Made by a program: the position numbers and the translations under genes. The notes beneath the pieces are model-generated. The model worked only from the letters and a program-made list of their open reading frames with translations. It was not told where the DNA came from and made no database searches. This document shows positions 45,871-55,808 of a stretch of 64,000 bases of DNA, piece by piece; position 1 is the stretch's first letter, and the number at the start of each line of letters is the position of its first letter. This DNA is from Flavisolibacter longurius (GTDB taxonomy: Bacteria > Bacteroidota > Bacteroidia > Chitinophagales > Chitinophagaceae), in contig JACJGO010000011.1 in NCBI GenBank assembly GCA_014163555.1, positions 97,578 to 161,577 of the forward strand. Reading direction: 5' to 3'.

Positions 45871-47184
45871 ATGAAAATGAAAAACCAACTTACAACCATC
45901 TTTCTGGTACGTTGCATTCGTAACAGCTTTACCTTTTTCCTGCTGCTTTTCTCCAACGCTATTCTGCAACCAGCCCAAGCACAAACGGATTCCCTTTCAG
46001 ACCTAGACAAAGTATTTGCGCTAGCGAAAAATCTTGCTTTTATGGGGCAGAGAGAAAACGGCCGTGATTTGGCCTTACGTATTTTGGAAAAAAATCCGCT
46101 TTACCTGGATGTGAAAACTTTTGTAGGTCGTACCTACGCCTGGGATGGTGATTTTGAAAAAGCCCGGGCTGTGTTTGCAACAGTGGCCGCAGCCGATGCA
46201 AGAACCCTTGACAACTATATTGCCTGGATAGATGCAGAGCGGTGGGCCAGAGAGGAAGCCAGTGCCCTGACTGTTGCCGAAAAAGCACTCTCCTATTTTC
46301 CGGACGAACCGGAGTTGCTCTTTCGAAAAGCAAGGCTTTTAGCCAATACGGGGAAAATGGCTGATGCCAAACTGGTGGTGCAAAAGCTGCTTCGAAAAAC
46401 CCCAAAGCACAAGGAAGCCTATGTACTGTTGCAGGATCTGCGCAGCCAGTTGCTCGACAATGAAATTGCGGCCGGTTTTTCTTATGAAGGATTTTCGGAT
46501 TATTTTTCACCGGCCCAGTTTGCCTTTATCCAGGGAAGCCGTGCCACGCCCCTTGGCTCCGTTATCGGTAGAATAAACTATACGAATCGTTTGGGTAAAC
46601 AGGCCATTCAACCCGAGATTGATATCTATCCCAAGCTGGGCCGAAACATCTACGCATATTTGAATGCCGGTTTTTCTGATGGCTCCCTTTTTTCCAGGCA
46701 GCGTTATGGCGCTGAAATCTTTGCCAGTCTTCCAAGAAGTTTTGAGGCCTCTGCCGGTTTGCGCCACCTTTCGTTTGGTCCCGAAAGCAAAGTGACAATT
46801 TATACCGGTTCCGTTGGATATTACACCGGTAATTATTGGCTTTCGCTACGGCCCTACATTACACCTGGTGATGCGGCTACCAGCGTTTCCGCATCGGCTA
46901 CCATTCGCCGGTATTTCTCCAACCCTGAACACTATTTCTCGGTACGGATCGGTGCCGGTTTTTCGCCGGAGCTGCTCAATACGCAAACCACATCGGGTTT
47001 CGGAACCAAAGATTTTTACACCCTGAGATCGCAGTCGGTTGCTATCGGTTACCAATACCCGCTTTCCCGGAAATGGGCGTTGAACGGAAATATCATCGTT
47101 GGCCGGCAGGAAACAATGGTTGACATTGGCCGCTATACGGCTAACACGGCCGCAGCCCTTACTGTAAAATACCGTTACCGGTAG
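45871..47184 (+). CDS. YaiO-family outer-membrane beta-barrel protein with TPR region
   Basis: 437 residues. A signal peptide (FTFFLLLFSNAILQPAQAQ) ends near residue 38 after an unusually long basic start. Residues ~45-190 are TPR-like helices (ALRILEKNPLYLDVKTFVGRT, ALSYFPDEPELLFRKARLL). From ~195 amphipathic strands form a YaiO-type barrel (AGFSYEGFSDYF, GSVIGRINYTNRLG, YLNAGFSDGSLFSRQRYGAE, YWLSLRPYITPG) and end in ALTVKYRYR. YaiO proteins are of unknown function and often occur with surface-polysaccharide genes; here the context is mixed. Confidence 0.85.
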   Translation: MKMKNQLTTIFLVRCIRNSFTFFLLLFSNAILQPAQAQTDSLSDLDKVFALAKNLAFMGQRENGRDLALRILEKNPLYLDVKTFVGRTYAWDGDFEKARAVFATVAAADARTLDNYIAWIDAERWAREEASALTVAEKALSYFPDEPELLFRKARLLANTGKMADAKLVVQKLLRKTPKHKEAYVLLQDLRSQLLDNEIAAGFSYEGFSDYFSPAQFAFIQGSRATPLGSVIGRINYTNRLGKQAIQPEIDIYPKLGRNIYAYLNAGFSDGSLFSRQRYGAEIFASLPRSFEASAGLRHLSFGPESKVTIYTGSVGYYTGNYWLSLRPYITPGDAATSVSASATIRRYFSNPEHYFSVRIGAGFSPELLNTQTTSGFGTKDFYTLRSQSVAIGYQYPLSRKWALNGNIIVGRQETMVDIGRYTANTAAALTVKYRYR

Positions 47185-47232
47185 GGCCAAATCTTACGAG
47201 CCTTTAACTGAAACAGCAAAAAACGTATATCT

Positions 47233-48474
47233 CTACCCTGTAGCTTGAACTTCCAGCGGCTGGATGGTTTTTTTCCGAAGCGAAACATATGCAATCACTG
47301 CACTGGCAATCATAAATAGGGCACCGAGCAAAAACGGTGCACCGGGGAAATACACAGGTGCCGCTTTGCCGGTGAAATAGGCAAAAATATTGGTCATTAC
47401 CGGCGGGCCAATGATGGTGGTCAGGCTCATGAGGCCAGTGAGTGACCCTTGCAGTTCGCCCTGCTCATTGGAAGGAACTGAACCCGCCATGATTGCCTGC
47501 AGCGCCGGACCGCAGATACCGCCCAGACAATACGGTATCAGGAAGACAAACATCATCCAGCTTTGTGAGGCAAATGCAAACAGTAGCATGCCCACCGCAT
47601 AAAGCGCAAGCCCCGTGTACACGCTTTTTTCATTCCCCAATTTTGGATTGACCACCCGTGTGAGGCCGCCCTGCACTGCCCCTACCAACAGCCCGACAGC
47701 CGCCAGCGAAAGCCCAATCATACCTGGGCTCCATTGAAAGCGTTCAATGGCAAAAAAGCTCCAGTTGCTGTGTACAGCATGCGAACCGATATAAACGAGA
47801 AAAAGAGAAAATACCAGTGCCGTCAGGGAAGGATAGCGCCGCAGCTTCAGCAGGCTAACACCCGGTATAGCCCGCACCCATTCGAAGGGCCGCCGGTTTT
47901 CCTTTTTCAAGGATTCGGGTAAAATAAAAAAACCGTATAAAAAATTGAGCAGGCAAAGCCCTGCCGCCACCATAAATGGCATCCGTGTACCAAAGCCGCC
48001 AAGCAGACCGCCAATGGCCGGACCAATAATAAACCCAAGACCAAACGCCGCCCCGATCAAACCAAAATTTTTCGCCCTGTTTTCAGGCGTGCTGATGTCG
48101 GCAATATAAGCAGAAGCGGTGGTCATACTGGCACCTGTGATTCCGGCCACAATACGGCCCACAAACAGCCAGGCCAGGGTTGGTGCAAAGGCCAGGAAGA
48201 CATAATCCACCGCGAAGCCAAAAAGCGACGCCAGCAGCACCGGCCTTCGGCCATACCGATCGCTAAGGTTTCCTACCAGCGGCGAAAACAAAAACTGCGT
48301 AATGGCAAAGGAAAACAGCAACCAGCCACCAATGCGCGAAGCATGACTCAGGTCTACATTGCCTAACTCCTGAATCAGGTCGGGCATCACAGGAATGATG
48401 ATGCCAAAGCCAATGACATCAATCAGCAGTGTGACGAAAATAAAGCCGATGGCAGCATTGCGGTTTTTTGCCAT
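47233..48474 (-). CDS. MFS exporter of the TetA/TCR type
   Basis: 413 residues with about 12 membrane helices. MFS signature motif A is [14 protein letters not shown] near 67-80, and [13 protein letters not shown] with [32 protein letters not shown] matches the TetA drug-antiporter subfamily. Small hydrophobic drugs or metabolites exchanged for protons are the usual substrates, and the sequence does not tell which. A predicted promoter precedes the start. Confidence 0.85.
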   Translation of the reverse strand: MAKNRNAAIGFIFVTLLIDVIGFGIIIPVMPDLIQELGNVDLSHASRIGGWLLFSFAITQFLFSPLVGNLSDRYGRRPVLLASLFGFAVDYVFLAFAPTLAWLFVGRIVAGITGASMTTASAYIADISTPENRAKNFGLIGAAFGLGFIIGPAIGGLLGGFGTRMPFMVAAGLCLLNFLYGFFILPESLKKENRRPFEWVRAIPGVSLLKLRRYPSLTALVFSLFLVYIGSHAVHSNWSFFAIERFQWSPGMIGLSLAAVGLLVGAVQGGLTRVVNPKLGNEKSVYTGLALYAVGMLLFAFASQSWMMFVFLIPYCLGGICGPALQAIMAGSVPSNEQGELQGSLTGLMSLTTIIGPPVMTNIFAYFTGKAAPVYFPGAPFLLGALFMIASAVIAYVSLRKKTIQPLEVQATG

Positions 48475-48490
48475 AAAAAATTGTAAGCTG

Positions 48491-48521
48491 CAAAAGTGCT
48501 GTTTTTTGGAGTGGCAGCAAA
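48491..48521 (-). promoter_or_regulatory. Promoter of the TetA-like exporter gene
   Basis: On the minus strand TTTG (48521-48518), exactly 19 bases, then CACTTTTG (48498-48491), one mismatch from TAnnTTTG. The ATG is at 48474. Confidence 0.5.
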
Positions 48522-48626
48522 AGAATAGAGGAATAGCGGTTCAGCAAAGCAATGCTTGCGGCCGTAAGGCCTGATTTGAAAAACTCCGCTCAATTTGCAG
48601 TTGAAAGGTCTTGCAATGGATTACTG

Positions 48627-48737
48627 ATGAATTATTCCCTTGTGCTGCTAACAACTGTACTGATAGGTTTTTTGCTGGCCTGTTTCTTCAAAAAAGGTTT
48701 ATCCCGCTTTTACAGCCTGATTAAGGGAGGAAGATGA
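48627..48737 (+). CDS. Possible 36-residue membrane peptide
   Basis: ATG at 48627: NYSLVLLTTVLIGFLLACFF, then a basic tail KKGLSRFYSLIKGGR. One membrane helix with a positive end is what real small membrane proteins look like, but so do chance frames. The stretch lies in the 437-base region between the exporter and the protease, which otherwise shows nothing. Confidence 0.3.
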   Translation: MNYSLVLLTTVLIGFLLACFFKKGLSRFYSLIKGGR

Positions 48738-48911
48738 TCTATCATGATATTTTTGCAGAAACTGTTGTCATTACCAGATAGGAAAGCGACAAACAAATTA
48801 AGCGCTGAAGGATGGGAAGAACCCTCAAAAGTTCCATAGCAGGGCATTTGCTGCATGCACTCTTCTTCCTTTTCATATTGTTTTGCTACATTGGCAAAAG
48901 AAATCCAGTTC

Positions 48912-51900
48912 ATGTTATTCAACCGCCTGCTGTTTATCGTTTTGTTGCTGCTGCCTATCACGACCCTGTTTTCACAACCTGTTTATTTGCGAACAGGCTA
49001 TGTTCAGCCCAAAGCCAACATTACCGAATCTGATCTTGCTGTATTTACCCGGTCAGCGCCGCGTTTTGAAGGTTCGTCATTTGCCGTTATGCAATTCGAT
49101 GCCCTTCCTACACCGGCAGAAAAAGAAAAGCTGAAAGCGGCTGGCATTACCCTGTTGGACTACTTACCGCAAAATGCCTTTACTATTTCAATCAGCACCC
49201 AGCCATCTGCCGTGCTATTGCGAAGTGTGAAAGCAAAAGCCCTCTTTCAACTCAGCCCGCAACAAAAAATGCCTTCCCAGTTAGCGCAGGGAAAGATTCC
49301 TATTTGGGCGGTACAAAAGGCCGGCACCGTTGATGTTTGGATCTCTTTTTACAAAACCCTGAAGGCAGAAGCGGTGCTGCAGCAACTGAATACCCTGCAG
49401 GTAGATATACTGGACATGGACCATCTTGCCTATCGCATTATACCGATGCGAATTACCACGAACCGCATCAGCGAAATCGCTTCCCTGCCTTTTGTAGAAT
49501 TCATACAACCGGCGCCACCCAAAGACCACCCGCTGAATGAAAACAGCCGCATTTTGTCAAGGGCTAGCGTGTTAAATGCTCCAGTTTCAGATGGTGGCCG
49601 CGGTCTCAACGGTGAAGGAATAACCATTGGTCATGGCGACGATGCCGACCTTCAGGCACATGCCGATTTCTCCGGAAGACTGATCAACCGTAACGCATCT
49701 CCCTTTAATGCACACGGTGTACACACAGCGGGTATCATGAGCGGTGCCGGAAACATCAATGAACGGTATCGCGGTTATGCACCCAAAGCCACTGTCATCA
49801 GCCAGTCTTTCAGCGGCATTATTGCACAAACGCCTACCTATGTACAGGATTACGGCATGGTGATCACCAATAACTCGTACGGAAATATTATCGAATGCGA
49901 ATACCACGGAACCTACGATCTTACTTCCCGCATTCTTGATCAGCAGTCGCTGGACTACCCATCGCTGCTGCATGTGTTTTCTGCAGGCAATAGCGGTACC
50001 AACACCTGCGCACCCTACCCAAATGGTTACCGAACTGTTTTGGGCGGTTACCAAGTAGCCAAAAATATTGTTACCGTAGGTGCTACTACTGACTCTGGCA
50101 TTATTTCCGGCTTTTCCAGCCGTGGGCCGGCACTTGATGGAAGGCTAAAACCTGAAATCGTTGCCATGGGACAAAATGTTACCTCATCTTGGCCTGGCAA
50201 TACTTATCTCACTAATAAAGGCACCAGTATGTCGGCACCAGCCGTAAGTGGTGGCCTGGCGCTGCTGTACCAGCGTTATCGACAGTTACATAATGGCGCC
50301 AATCCAAAAAACGGGTTACTGAAAGCCCTGCTTTGCAACAGCGCTACCGATAGGGGAAATACCGGCCCCGATTTTCTTTATGGGTTTGGCGGCATGAATC
50401 TTCTGCGCTGTGTAGAAGCACTGGAAGCAAACCAATATTTTACCGGCAACAGTGCACAAGGCGCAACCACTACGCACAGCATTTCGGTACCGGGCAATAC
50501 AGCGCAATTGAAGCTGCTGCTTTACTGGAATGATCTTCCAGCATCGGTCATCAGCACCAAAAACCTGGTGCACGACCTGGACCTGGAAGTGGCGGACCCA
50601 TCGGGCAATGTTGTACTGCCCCTAATTCTGGATACCAATATTGTGAAGCTAAATGTGCCTGCTGCTACCGGTGCCGACCATGTCAATAACATGGAGCAGA
50701 TTATCATCAAAACACCTGTTGCCGGCACCTATACCATTCGGGTAAGGGGAACAACTGTAACCACCAGCAACCAGAAATATTTTATTGCCTATGATCCTGT
50801 TCCCGTTCACCTGGCCATTACCTCCCCTGCCGGTGGCGAAAGCCTTGTGCCGGGTGAAAGCACAAAGGTTAGCTGGGACAGCGATGGCCTATCGGGAACG
50901 GCCACCCTGGAATTTTCACCTGATGATGGTACAACGTGGTCAACTATCGAAACGGTTGACATTGCCAGAGTGGTTTACACGTGGACAGTGCCGGCAGTTG
51001 CCACTTCCCGGGCAAGGATTCGCCTGACAAAAACCGGCAGTGGCGAACGCTTCACCAGTCGGCCGTTTACCATTCTTGGTGTGCCTGTTGTTTCCTTATC
51101 GCCGGTGCAATGCGAAGATTACATTGCCATCAACTGGACGGCAGTTGCGGGGGCTACCGATTATGAAGTAATGCTGCTCCGGGCTGATGAAATGCAGCCT
51201 GTTGCCACAACAACGTCCACCAACTATATTTTCAGCGGGCTATCAAAAGACAGCTTGTATTTTGTAAGTGTACGGGCAAAACTGCAAACAAAACCCGGAC
51301 GCAGAGCCCTTGCCATTTCCCGCACACCAGCCGACGGTTCTTGTACAGGTAATCTTTCCGATCGTGATATAAAAATTGAGACGCTTCTTTCGCCCCGTTC
51401 GGGCAGAAAAGAAACGAGCACAGAACTGGGTGCCGCAGAAGAAATACGTGTTCGTATCAAAAACCTGGACGATGCGCCAGTATCAGGATTTACGGTTGCT
51501 TACTCGCTTAACGGGCAAACCCCTGTTACAGAAACCATAGCTGTCACCGTTGCTGCAGGGGCCACCTTCGAACACCGTTTTGCAACACCCGTCGATCTTT
51601 CCACTGCTGGCACGTATAACGTAACCGTCTATGTAAGCAACAATGGTGATCCGAACAAAGCGAACGACACCATTCGCACCATTGTTCAGCATATTGAGAA
51701 TGCGCCACTAAACCTGAATAACGTATTGCTGGATGATCTGGAAGCAGCCCTGCCGGTATCCTACTTACGCGACACATTGGGCATAAGGGGTGCAGAACGT
51801 TATGACTTCAGCCGGAACACGGCATTTGGCCGCCTGCGCACATATGTCAATTCTGGGATAACAGCCTCCGGCAGCCGCGCCTTTACACTGGATGCTTCCC

Positions 51901-54245
51901 GTTATACGCCGCTTGGAAATACTAACTACCTGTACGGCACGTATAACCTGAAAAATTATACAACGGCTACCCATGACCTGCGGTTTGATTTCAGGTACAA
52001 GCAACACGGGCAGATACCCAATCCTGCCAACCGCGTATGGATCAGGGGCAGTGATAAGGATCCTTGGATACCCGTTTACAATCTTGACTCCATTTCAGCA
52101 GAAAACCGGTTTCAGAAATCGTCGAGTATTCCGGTTTCCAGCCTGCTGGCAGCTCATGGCCAAAACTTCACGAGCAGCTTTGGCGTACGATGGGGACAAT
52201 GGGGTATCTGGCCGGCCACGGACATAGAAAGTGCGGCCGGTTATACAATCGATGACATAAGGCTTTATCAAGTGTTAAACGATATTCAGATCGTCAATAT
52301 CGCATCACCTGCCGCCAGCAACTGCGGGCCATCAGCAGCCACGCCGGTACAGATAACGATTCGCAACAACTCGCCCCAGGAAATTACAGGTGTTCCTGTC
52401 CGTTACCGTGTTGGGGGTAGTGCCCTCATTACCGAAACCATCGCCGCCATTCCGGCCCGCACAACGATCACCTACACATTTGCGGCAACAGCCAACCTTT
52501 CTGCTATGGGCCCGTTCACGATAGAGGCCGTTGCCGATTTACCCGGCGACAGCTTCCGGGAAAATGATACAGCTATAGTGGTTATTTACAACCAACCGCT
52601 CATCACTACGTTCCCTTATCTCGAAAATTTTGAAACCAACAATGGCCATTTTTATACCGCCGGTAACCGAAGCAGTTGGGACTGGGGTACACCAAGCAGC
52701 CGCAGGATCAATGACGCAGCTTCCGGAACCAAAGCCTGGAAAACCAACCTGCAAGGCACCTACAATGACAGGGAATTGTCTTACTTGTATTCTCCATGCT
52801 TTAACCTAGCCGGCATGACCACTCCTACCCTGAGTTTTAGTGTGGCACTGGACATTGAAGACTGCGGTACGGCTCTTTGCGACGCGGCATGGGTGGAATA
52901 TTCAACCGATGGCAACACCTGGCAGAAACTGGGCACGGCGGGCACCGGGACAAACTGGTACAACAAACCTTCGCCACGCAACAACTGGAGTGTGCAGAAC
53001 TATACGGCCTGGCATGTGGCCACACAGGCCCTTCCAACGGGAATAACCAGCCTGCGTCTGCGCTTTGTGTTTTCCAGTGACCCGGGAGTAAGCCGGGAAG
53101 GCATTGCGATTGATGACATCCATATTTACGATAGCCGCAACGGAATTTATGAGGGCCCCACTGTTTCTTCACCGGTAATACAAACGGTTAGCGGCAATGG
53201 GTGGAACCATTTTACAGCCAACAATCGGCTGCTGGCCTCCATTCAACCCGCAAATCAAAATATTGGTAGCACGGCCGCTCATGTTTATATACATACAGGC
53301 ACAACGCGGTTTGCCAACAACCAGTATTATCTGAACCGGAACATTACTCTGCAACCACAGAACACTCCTACTGACTCTGTTTGGGTACGTTATTACTTTC
53401 TGGATAAAGAAGTGGACTCACTCCTGAAAGCAACCGGTTGTCCTTCCTGCTATCGTCCTGCGAGTGCATACGATTTGGGCATTACCCAATACACGGATCC
53501 TTCAAGGGCGGTGGAGAATGGCATCCTAACCGACAATCATCTTGGTCTTTGGAATTTTATTCCGCCTTCTGCTGTAAACATTGTTCCCTTCGATAAAGGC
53601 TATTATGCCGAATTCAAAGTGGCTTCGTTTTCTGAATTCTGGATGAATGGCGGTGGCACCGACAGGCTTACACCGCTGCCTGTAAAACTGATGCACTTTA
53701 CTGTGCGCCGGCAGGGCCAGGATGTGTACGTGCAATGGAATGTAGGAAGCGAATCCAATGTCACCCGGTACGAAATAGAAGTGGCCAGGGGAACGGAAGC
53801 AATGCAGGCGGCACAGTTTGAAAAGCTGGGCGAAGTTGTGGGAGCAGGCCCTACTACAACCGTAAGAACATACAATTTCACCGACTCAGAACCTGATAAA
53901 TTCGGGATCCGGTATTACCGGTTGAAGATTGTGAATGCGGACGGAACGTTTCAATACTCGCCGGTACAAATGGTAACATTTGAAGAAGCCATTCTGTGGC
54001 AGGTATATCCTAATCCCGGCACCGGACTTTTCTCACTGGCTTACCAGCTAAACAGCAATGCCCGGCTCGATGGAAAGTTGTATGACGCAAGGGGACGTTT
54101 GGTGAAAGAATTCAGCAGTGCCGCAACAGGCTTTCCCCAAAAGCTAAACATTGATATTTCGGCAAATAATTATGCCAGTGGAATGTACCTATTGCGGGTA
54201 CATACAGGAGAAAAAGAACAGGTGTTCAAGTTGTATAAACAATAG
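48912..54245 (+). CDS. Subtilisin-like (S8) T9SS-secreted protease, multidomain
   Basis: 1777 residues from the ATG at 48912; the signal peptide is FNRLLFIVLLLLPITTLFSQ. A prodomain-like region (~30-215) precedes the S8 domain. The catalytic residues are Asp near 243 (IGHGDDAD), His near 267 (AHGVHTAGI), the oxyanion Asn in FSAGNSGTN and Ser near 439 (KGTSMSAPA). Then come a P-like beta domain, Fn3 and CARDB-like domains (TVAYSLNGQTPVTE; VPVRYRVGGSALITE) and a MAM/jelly-roll region (FPYLENFETNNGHF, CFNLAGMTTPTLSFSV). A type A sorting domain begins VYPNPGTGLFSLAY and ends EQVFKLYKQ. It is an extracellular protease exported through the T9SS. Confidence 0.88.
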   Translation: MLFNRLLFIVLLLLPITTLFSQPVYLRTGYVQPKANITESDLAVFTRSAPRFEGSSFAVMQFDALPTPAEKEKLKAAGITLLDYLPQNAFTISISTQPSAVLLRSVKAKALFQLSPQQKMPSQLAQGKIPIWAVQKAGTVDVWISFYKTLKAEAVLQQLNTLQVDILDMDHLAYRIIPMRITTNRISEIASLPFVEFIQPAPPKDHPLNENSRILSRASVLNAPVSDGGRGLNGEGITIGHGDDADLQAHADFSGRLINRNASPFNAHGVHTAGIMSGAGNINERYRGYAPKATVISQSFSGIIAQTPTYVQDYGMVITNNSYGNIIECEYHGTYDLTSRILDQQSLDYPSLLHVFSAGNSGTNTCAPYPNGYRTVLGGYQVAKNIVTVGATTDSGIISGFSSRGPALDGRLKPEIVAMGQNVTSSWPGNTYLTNKGTSMSAPAVSGGLALLYQRYRQLHNGANPKNGLLKALLCNSATDRGNTGPDFLYGFGGMNLLRCVEALEANQYFTGNSAQGATTTHSISVPGNTAQLKLLLYWNDLPASVISTKNLVHDLDLEVADPSGNVVLPLILDTNIVKLNVPAATGADHVNNMEQIIIKTPVAGTYTIRVRGTTVTTSNQKYFIAYDPVPVHLAITSPAGGESLVPGESTKVSWDSDGLSGTATLEFSPDDGTTWSTIETVDIARVVYTWTVPAVATSRARIRLTKTGSGERFTSRPFTILGVPVVSLSPVQCEDYIAINWTAVAGATDYEVMLLRADEMQPVATTTSTNYIFSGLSKDSLYFVSVRAKLQTKPGRRALAISRTPADGSCTGNLSDRDIKIETLLSPRSGRKETSTELGAAEEIRVRIKNLDDAPVSGFTVAYSLNGQTPVTETIAVTVAAGATFEHRFATPVDLSTAGTYNVTVYVSNNGDPNKANDTIRTIVQHIENAPLNLNNVLLDDLEAALPVSYLRDTLGIRGAERYDFSRNTAFGRLRTYVNSGITASGSRAFTLDASRYTPLGNTNYLYGTYNLKNYTTATHDLRFDFRYKQHGQIPNPANRVWIRGSDKDPWIPVYNLDSISAENRFQKSSSIPVSSLLAAHGQNFTSSFGVRWGQWGIWPATDIESAAGYTIDDIRLYQVLNDIQIVNIASPAASNCGPSAATPVQITIRNNSPQEITGVPVRYRVGGSALITETIAAIPARTTITYTFAATANLSAMGPFTIEAVADLPGDSFRENDTAIVVIYNQPLITTFPYLENFETNNGHFYTAGNRSSWDWGTPSSRRINDAASGTKAWKTNLQGTYNDRELSYLYSPCFNLAGMTTPTLSFSVALDIEDCGTALCDAAWVEYSTDGNTWQKLGTAGTGTNWYNKPSPRNNWSVQNYTAWHVATQALPTGITSLRLRFVFSSDPGVSREGIAIDDIHIYDSRNGIYEGPTVSSPVIQTVSGNGWNHFTANNRLLASIQPANQNIGSTAAHVYIHTGTTRFANNQYYLNRNITLQPQNTPTDSVWVRYYFLDKEVDSLLKATGCPSCYRPASAYDLGITQYTDPSRAVENGILTDNHLGLWNFIPPSAVNIVPFDKGYYAEFKVASFSEFWMNGGGTDRLTPLPVKLMHFTVRRQGQDVYVQWNVGSESNVTRYEIEVARGTEAMQAAQFEKLGEVVGAGPTTTVRTYNFTDSEPDKFGIRYYRLKIVNADGTFQYSPVQMVTFEEAILWQVYPNPGTGLFSLAYQLNSNARLDGKLYDARGRLVKEFSSAATGFPQKLNIDISANNYASGMYLLRVHTGEKEQVFKLYKQ

Positions 54246-54249
54246 CGTT

Positions 54250-54320
54250 GAGCCGTGAGTTGAGAGCAAAACAAGCCTCACAAAAGGCTTCCGGCTCTAA
54301 GCTCACGGCTCGCGGCTTTT
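54250..54320 (+). repeat. Inverted heptad element, GCTCNNG class, acting as terminator
   Basis: Left arm 54250-54270 is GAGCCGT, GAGTTGA, GAGCAAA. Right arm 54294-54314 is GCTCTAA, GCTCACG, GCTCGCG, the inverted form. Ten bases are perfect inverse repeats (54250-54259 with 54302-54311). Inside is a 6-bp hairpin AAGCCT (54273-54278) with AGGCTT (54285-54290). A T6 run follows the right arm, so the element probably also ends the protease transcript. Same design as 25870-26003 and 62008-62086. Confidence 0.65.
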
Positions 54321-54330
54321 TTGCAGACGG

Positions 54331-54534
54331 TTACCAGCCTTTTTTGGCCATTCCTGCATTGATGGCTGCCATTGCCTTTTCTTCGTTACACAAGGTGGTC
54401 AGTTTGTTACCTTTTCCATCATGCCCCTGCACCATATAAGCGCCTTTGGCGGTTTTGGTGATCACGGCATCCTGAATGGGAACGTTTTTTTCCTTTGTTT
54501 TTACATTATAAGCGGTAAGCTTTACGTCTGCCAT
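54331..54534 (-). CDS. Small conserved protein, DUF5679-like without cysteines
   Basis: 67 residues from the ATG at 54534 (MADVKLTAYNVKTKEKN); an ATG at 54606 would add a hydrophobic start that looks accidental. The order AYNVKTKEK, DAVITKTAKGAYMVQGHD, GNKLTTL recalls the small zinc-ribbon family DUF5679 (AYCVKCK to QGxCPxCGxK), but the four cysteine positions read N, T, H/D and K. A single Cys remains (TTLCNEE). If related, it kept the fold without zinc. Function unknown. The converging S8 gene ends 85 bases away. Confidence 0.55.
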   Translation of the reverse strand: MADVKLTAYNVKTKEKNVPIQDAVITKTAKGAYMVQGHDGKGNKLTTLCNEEKAMAAINAGMAKKGW

Positions 54535-54750
54535 ATTAATTGGTTTTTGGGTGAGTGATAGAATAATATTGTTGATTGCAGGCAAAATGAGGGCCAAGGT
54601 GACCAAACGCAGAAGAAGGCACTCTCGGCTTTGAATACGTAATTATTCACAGCACCAAGTAGGCCTTGATTCATATTCCTTATCACTCCGGTATCAATCC
54701 TTGTTACGAGCGGTTCTTTCCCGCCTGCTGCCGAATGGCACCAACGTTCT

Positions 54751-55749
54751 TCAGCCTGCTACTATATGATCAATGGCTAACAGTTCTTCCTCCGAATAAT
54801 GATAGTTGCGCAGGCACTGCACGGAGTCCAGCACCTGTTCGGGTTTGCTGGCGCCGATGATAACCGAAGTAATGCGCTTGTCTTTCAGAATCCAGGCCAG
54901 TGACATTTGTGCCAGGGTCTGGTTTCGCTGTGTGGCCACTTCATTCAACTGTTGAATTCTTGCAATTGTTTCCGGTGTAATGCTGCTGGCATCCATGGCG
55001 CCATTGCCACGTTCACTGGCTGCACGGGAATCCTGCGGAATGCCATTAAGATATTTGCTGGTCAGCAGTCCCTGCTCCAGCGATGAGAAGGTGATACAGC
55101 CAACACCTTCCTTTTCCAAAACATCCAACAATCCGTTTTCCACCCATCGGTCCAAGAGAGAATACCGCGGTTGATGAATGAGCATGGGTGTACCCAGGGA
55201 TTTGAGAACGTCAACAGCGATAGCCGTTTGTTCGGCCGAATAACTGGAAATGCCTACATACAGCGCTTTGCCCTGCCGCACCAGTAAGTCCAGCGCAGCC
55301 ATGGTTTCCTCGATTGGCGTTTCAGGGTCGGGACGATGGTGATAAAATATATCCACATAATCAAGTCCCATGCGTTTCAGGCTTTGGTCAAGACTTGCCG
55401 TCAAATATTTTTTCGAACCGAAATCACCATAAGGACCCGGCCACATAGGCCAGCCCGCTTTTGTTGAAATAATCAGTTCATCGCGGTACGATCTAAAATC
55501 CTGCTTTAGAATCTTACCAAACATTTCTTCGGCGCCACCGGGCGGTGGACCGTAGTTGTTGGCCAGATCAAAATGTGTGATGCCGCTGTCAAAGGCCGTG
55601 TGAAGGATACTTCTGCACCTTTCGTAATCATCGTTGCGGCCGAAGTTGTGCCATAAACCGAGAGAAATAGCGGGAAGTTTTAACCCGCTGTTGCCGCATC
55701 GCCTGTACTCCATATACGCATAGCGGCCGGGAGAAGCCTGATAAGTCAT
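54751..55749 (-). CDS. Aldo/keto reductase, L-glyceraldehyde 3-phosphate reductase-like
   Basis: 332 residues, close in motif order to E. coli YghZ (Gpr). The active-site tetrad is D61 and Y66 (HFDLANNYG), K97 (ISTKAG) and H137/H138 (FYHHRPD). YGPPPGGAEE, WPMWPGPYGDFGSKKYL and the NADPH-binding end SVIIGASKPEQVLDSVQ match YghZ and differ from other AKRs. It reduces aldehydes such as L-glyceraldehyde 3-phosphate or methylglyoxal. Cytosolic, single gene. Confidence 0.88.
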   Translation of the reverse strand: MTYQASPGRYAYMEYRRCGNSGLKLPAISLGLWHNFGRNDDYERCRSILHTAFDSGITHFDLANNYGPPPGGAEEMFGKILKQDFRSYRDELIISTKAGWPMWPGPYGDFGSKKYLTASLDQSLKRMGLDYVDIFYHHRPDPETPIEETMAALDLLVRQGKALYVGISSYSAEQTAIAVDVLKSLGTPMLIHQPRYSLLDRWVENGLLDVLEKEGVGCITFSSLEQGLLTSKYLNGIPQDSRAASERGNGAMDASSITPETIARIQQLNEVATQRNQTLAQMSLAWILKDKRITSVIIGASKPEQVLDSVQCLRNYHYSEEELLAIDHIVAG

Positions 55750-55808
55750 TGAATGGTTTTAGTTGTAAATCTGTGCACCTGAAATTAAGCGGAAAATCAA
55801 TAAAACTT

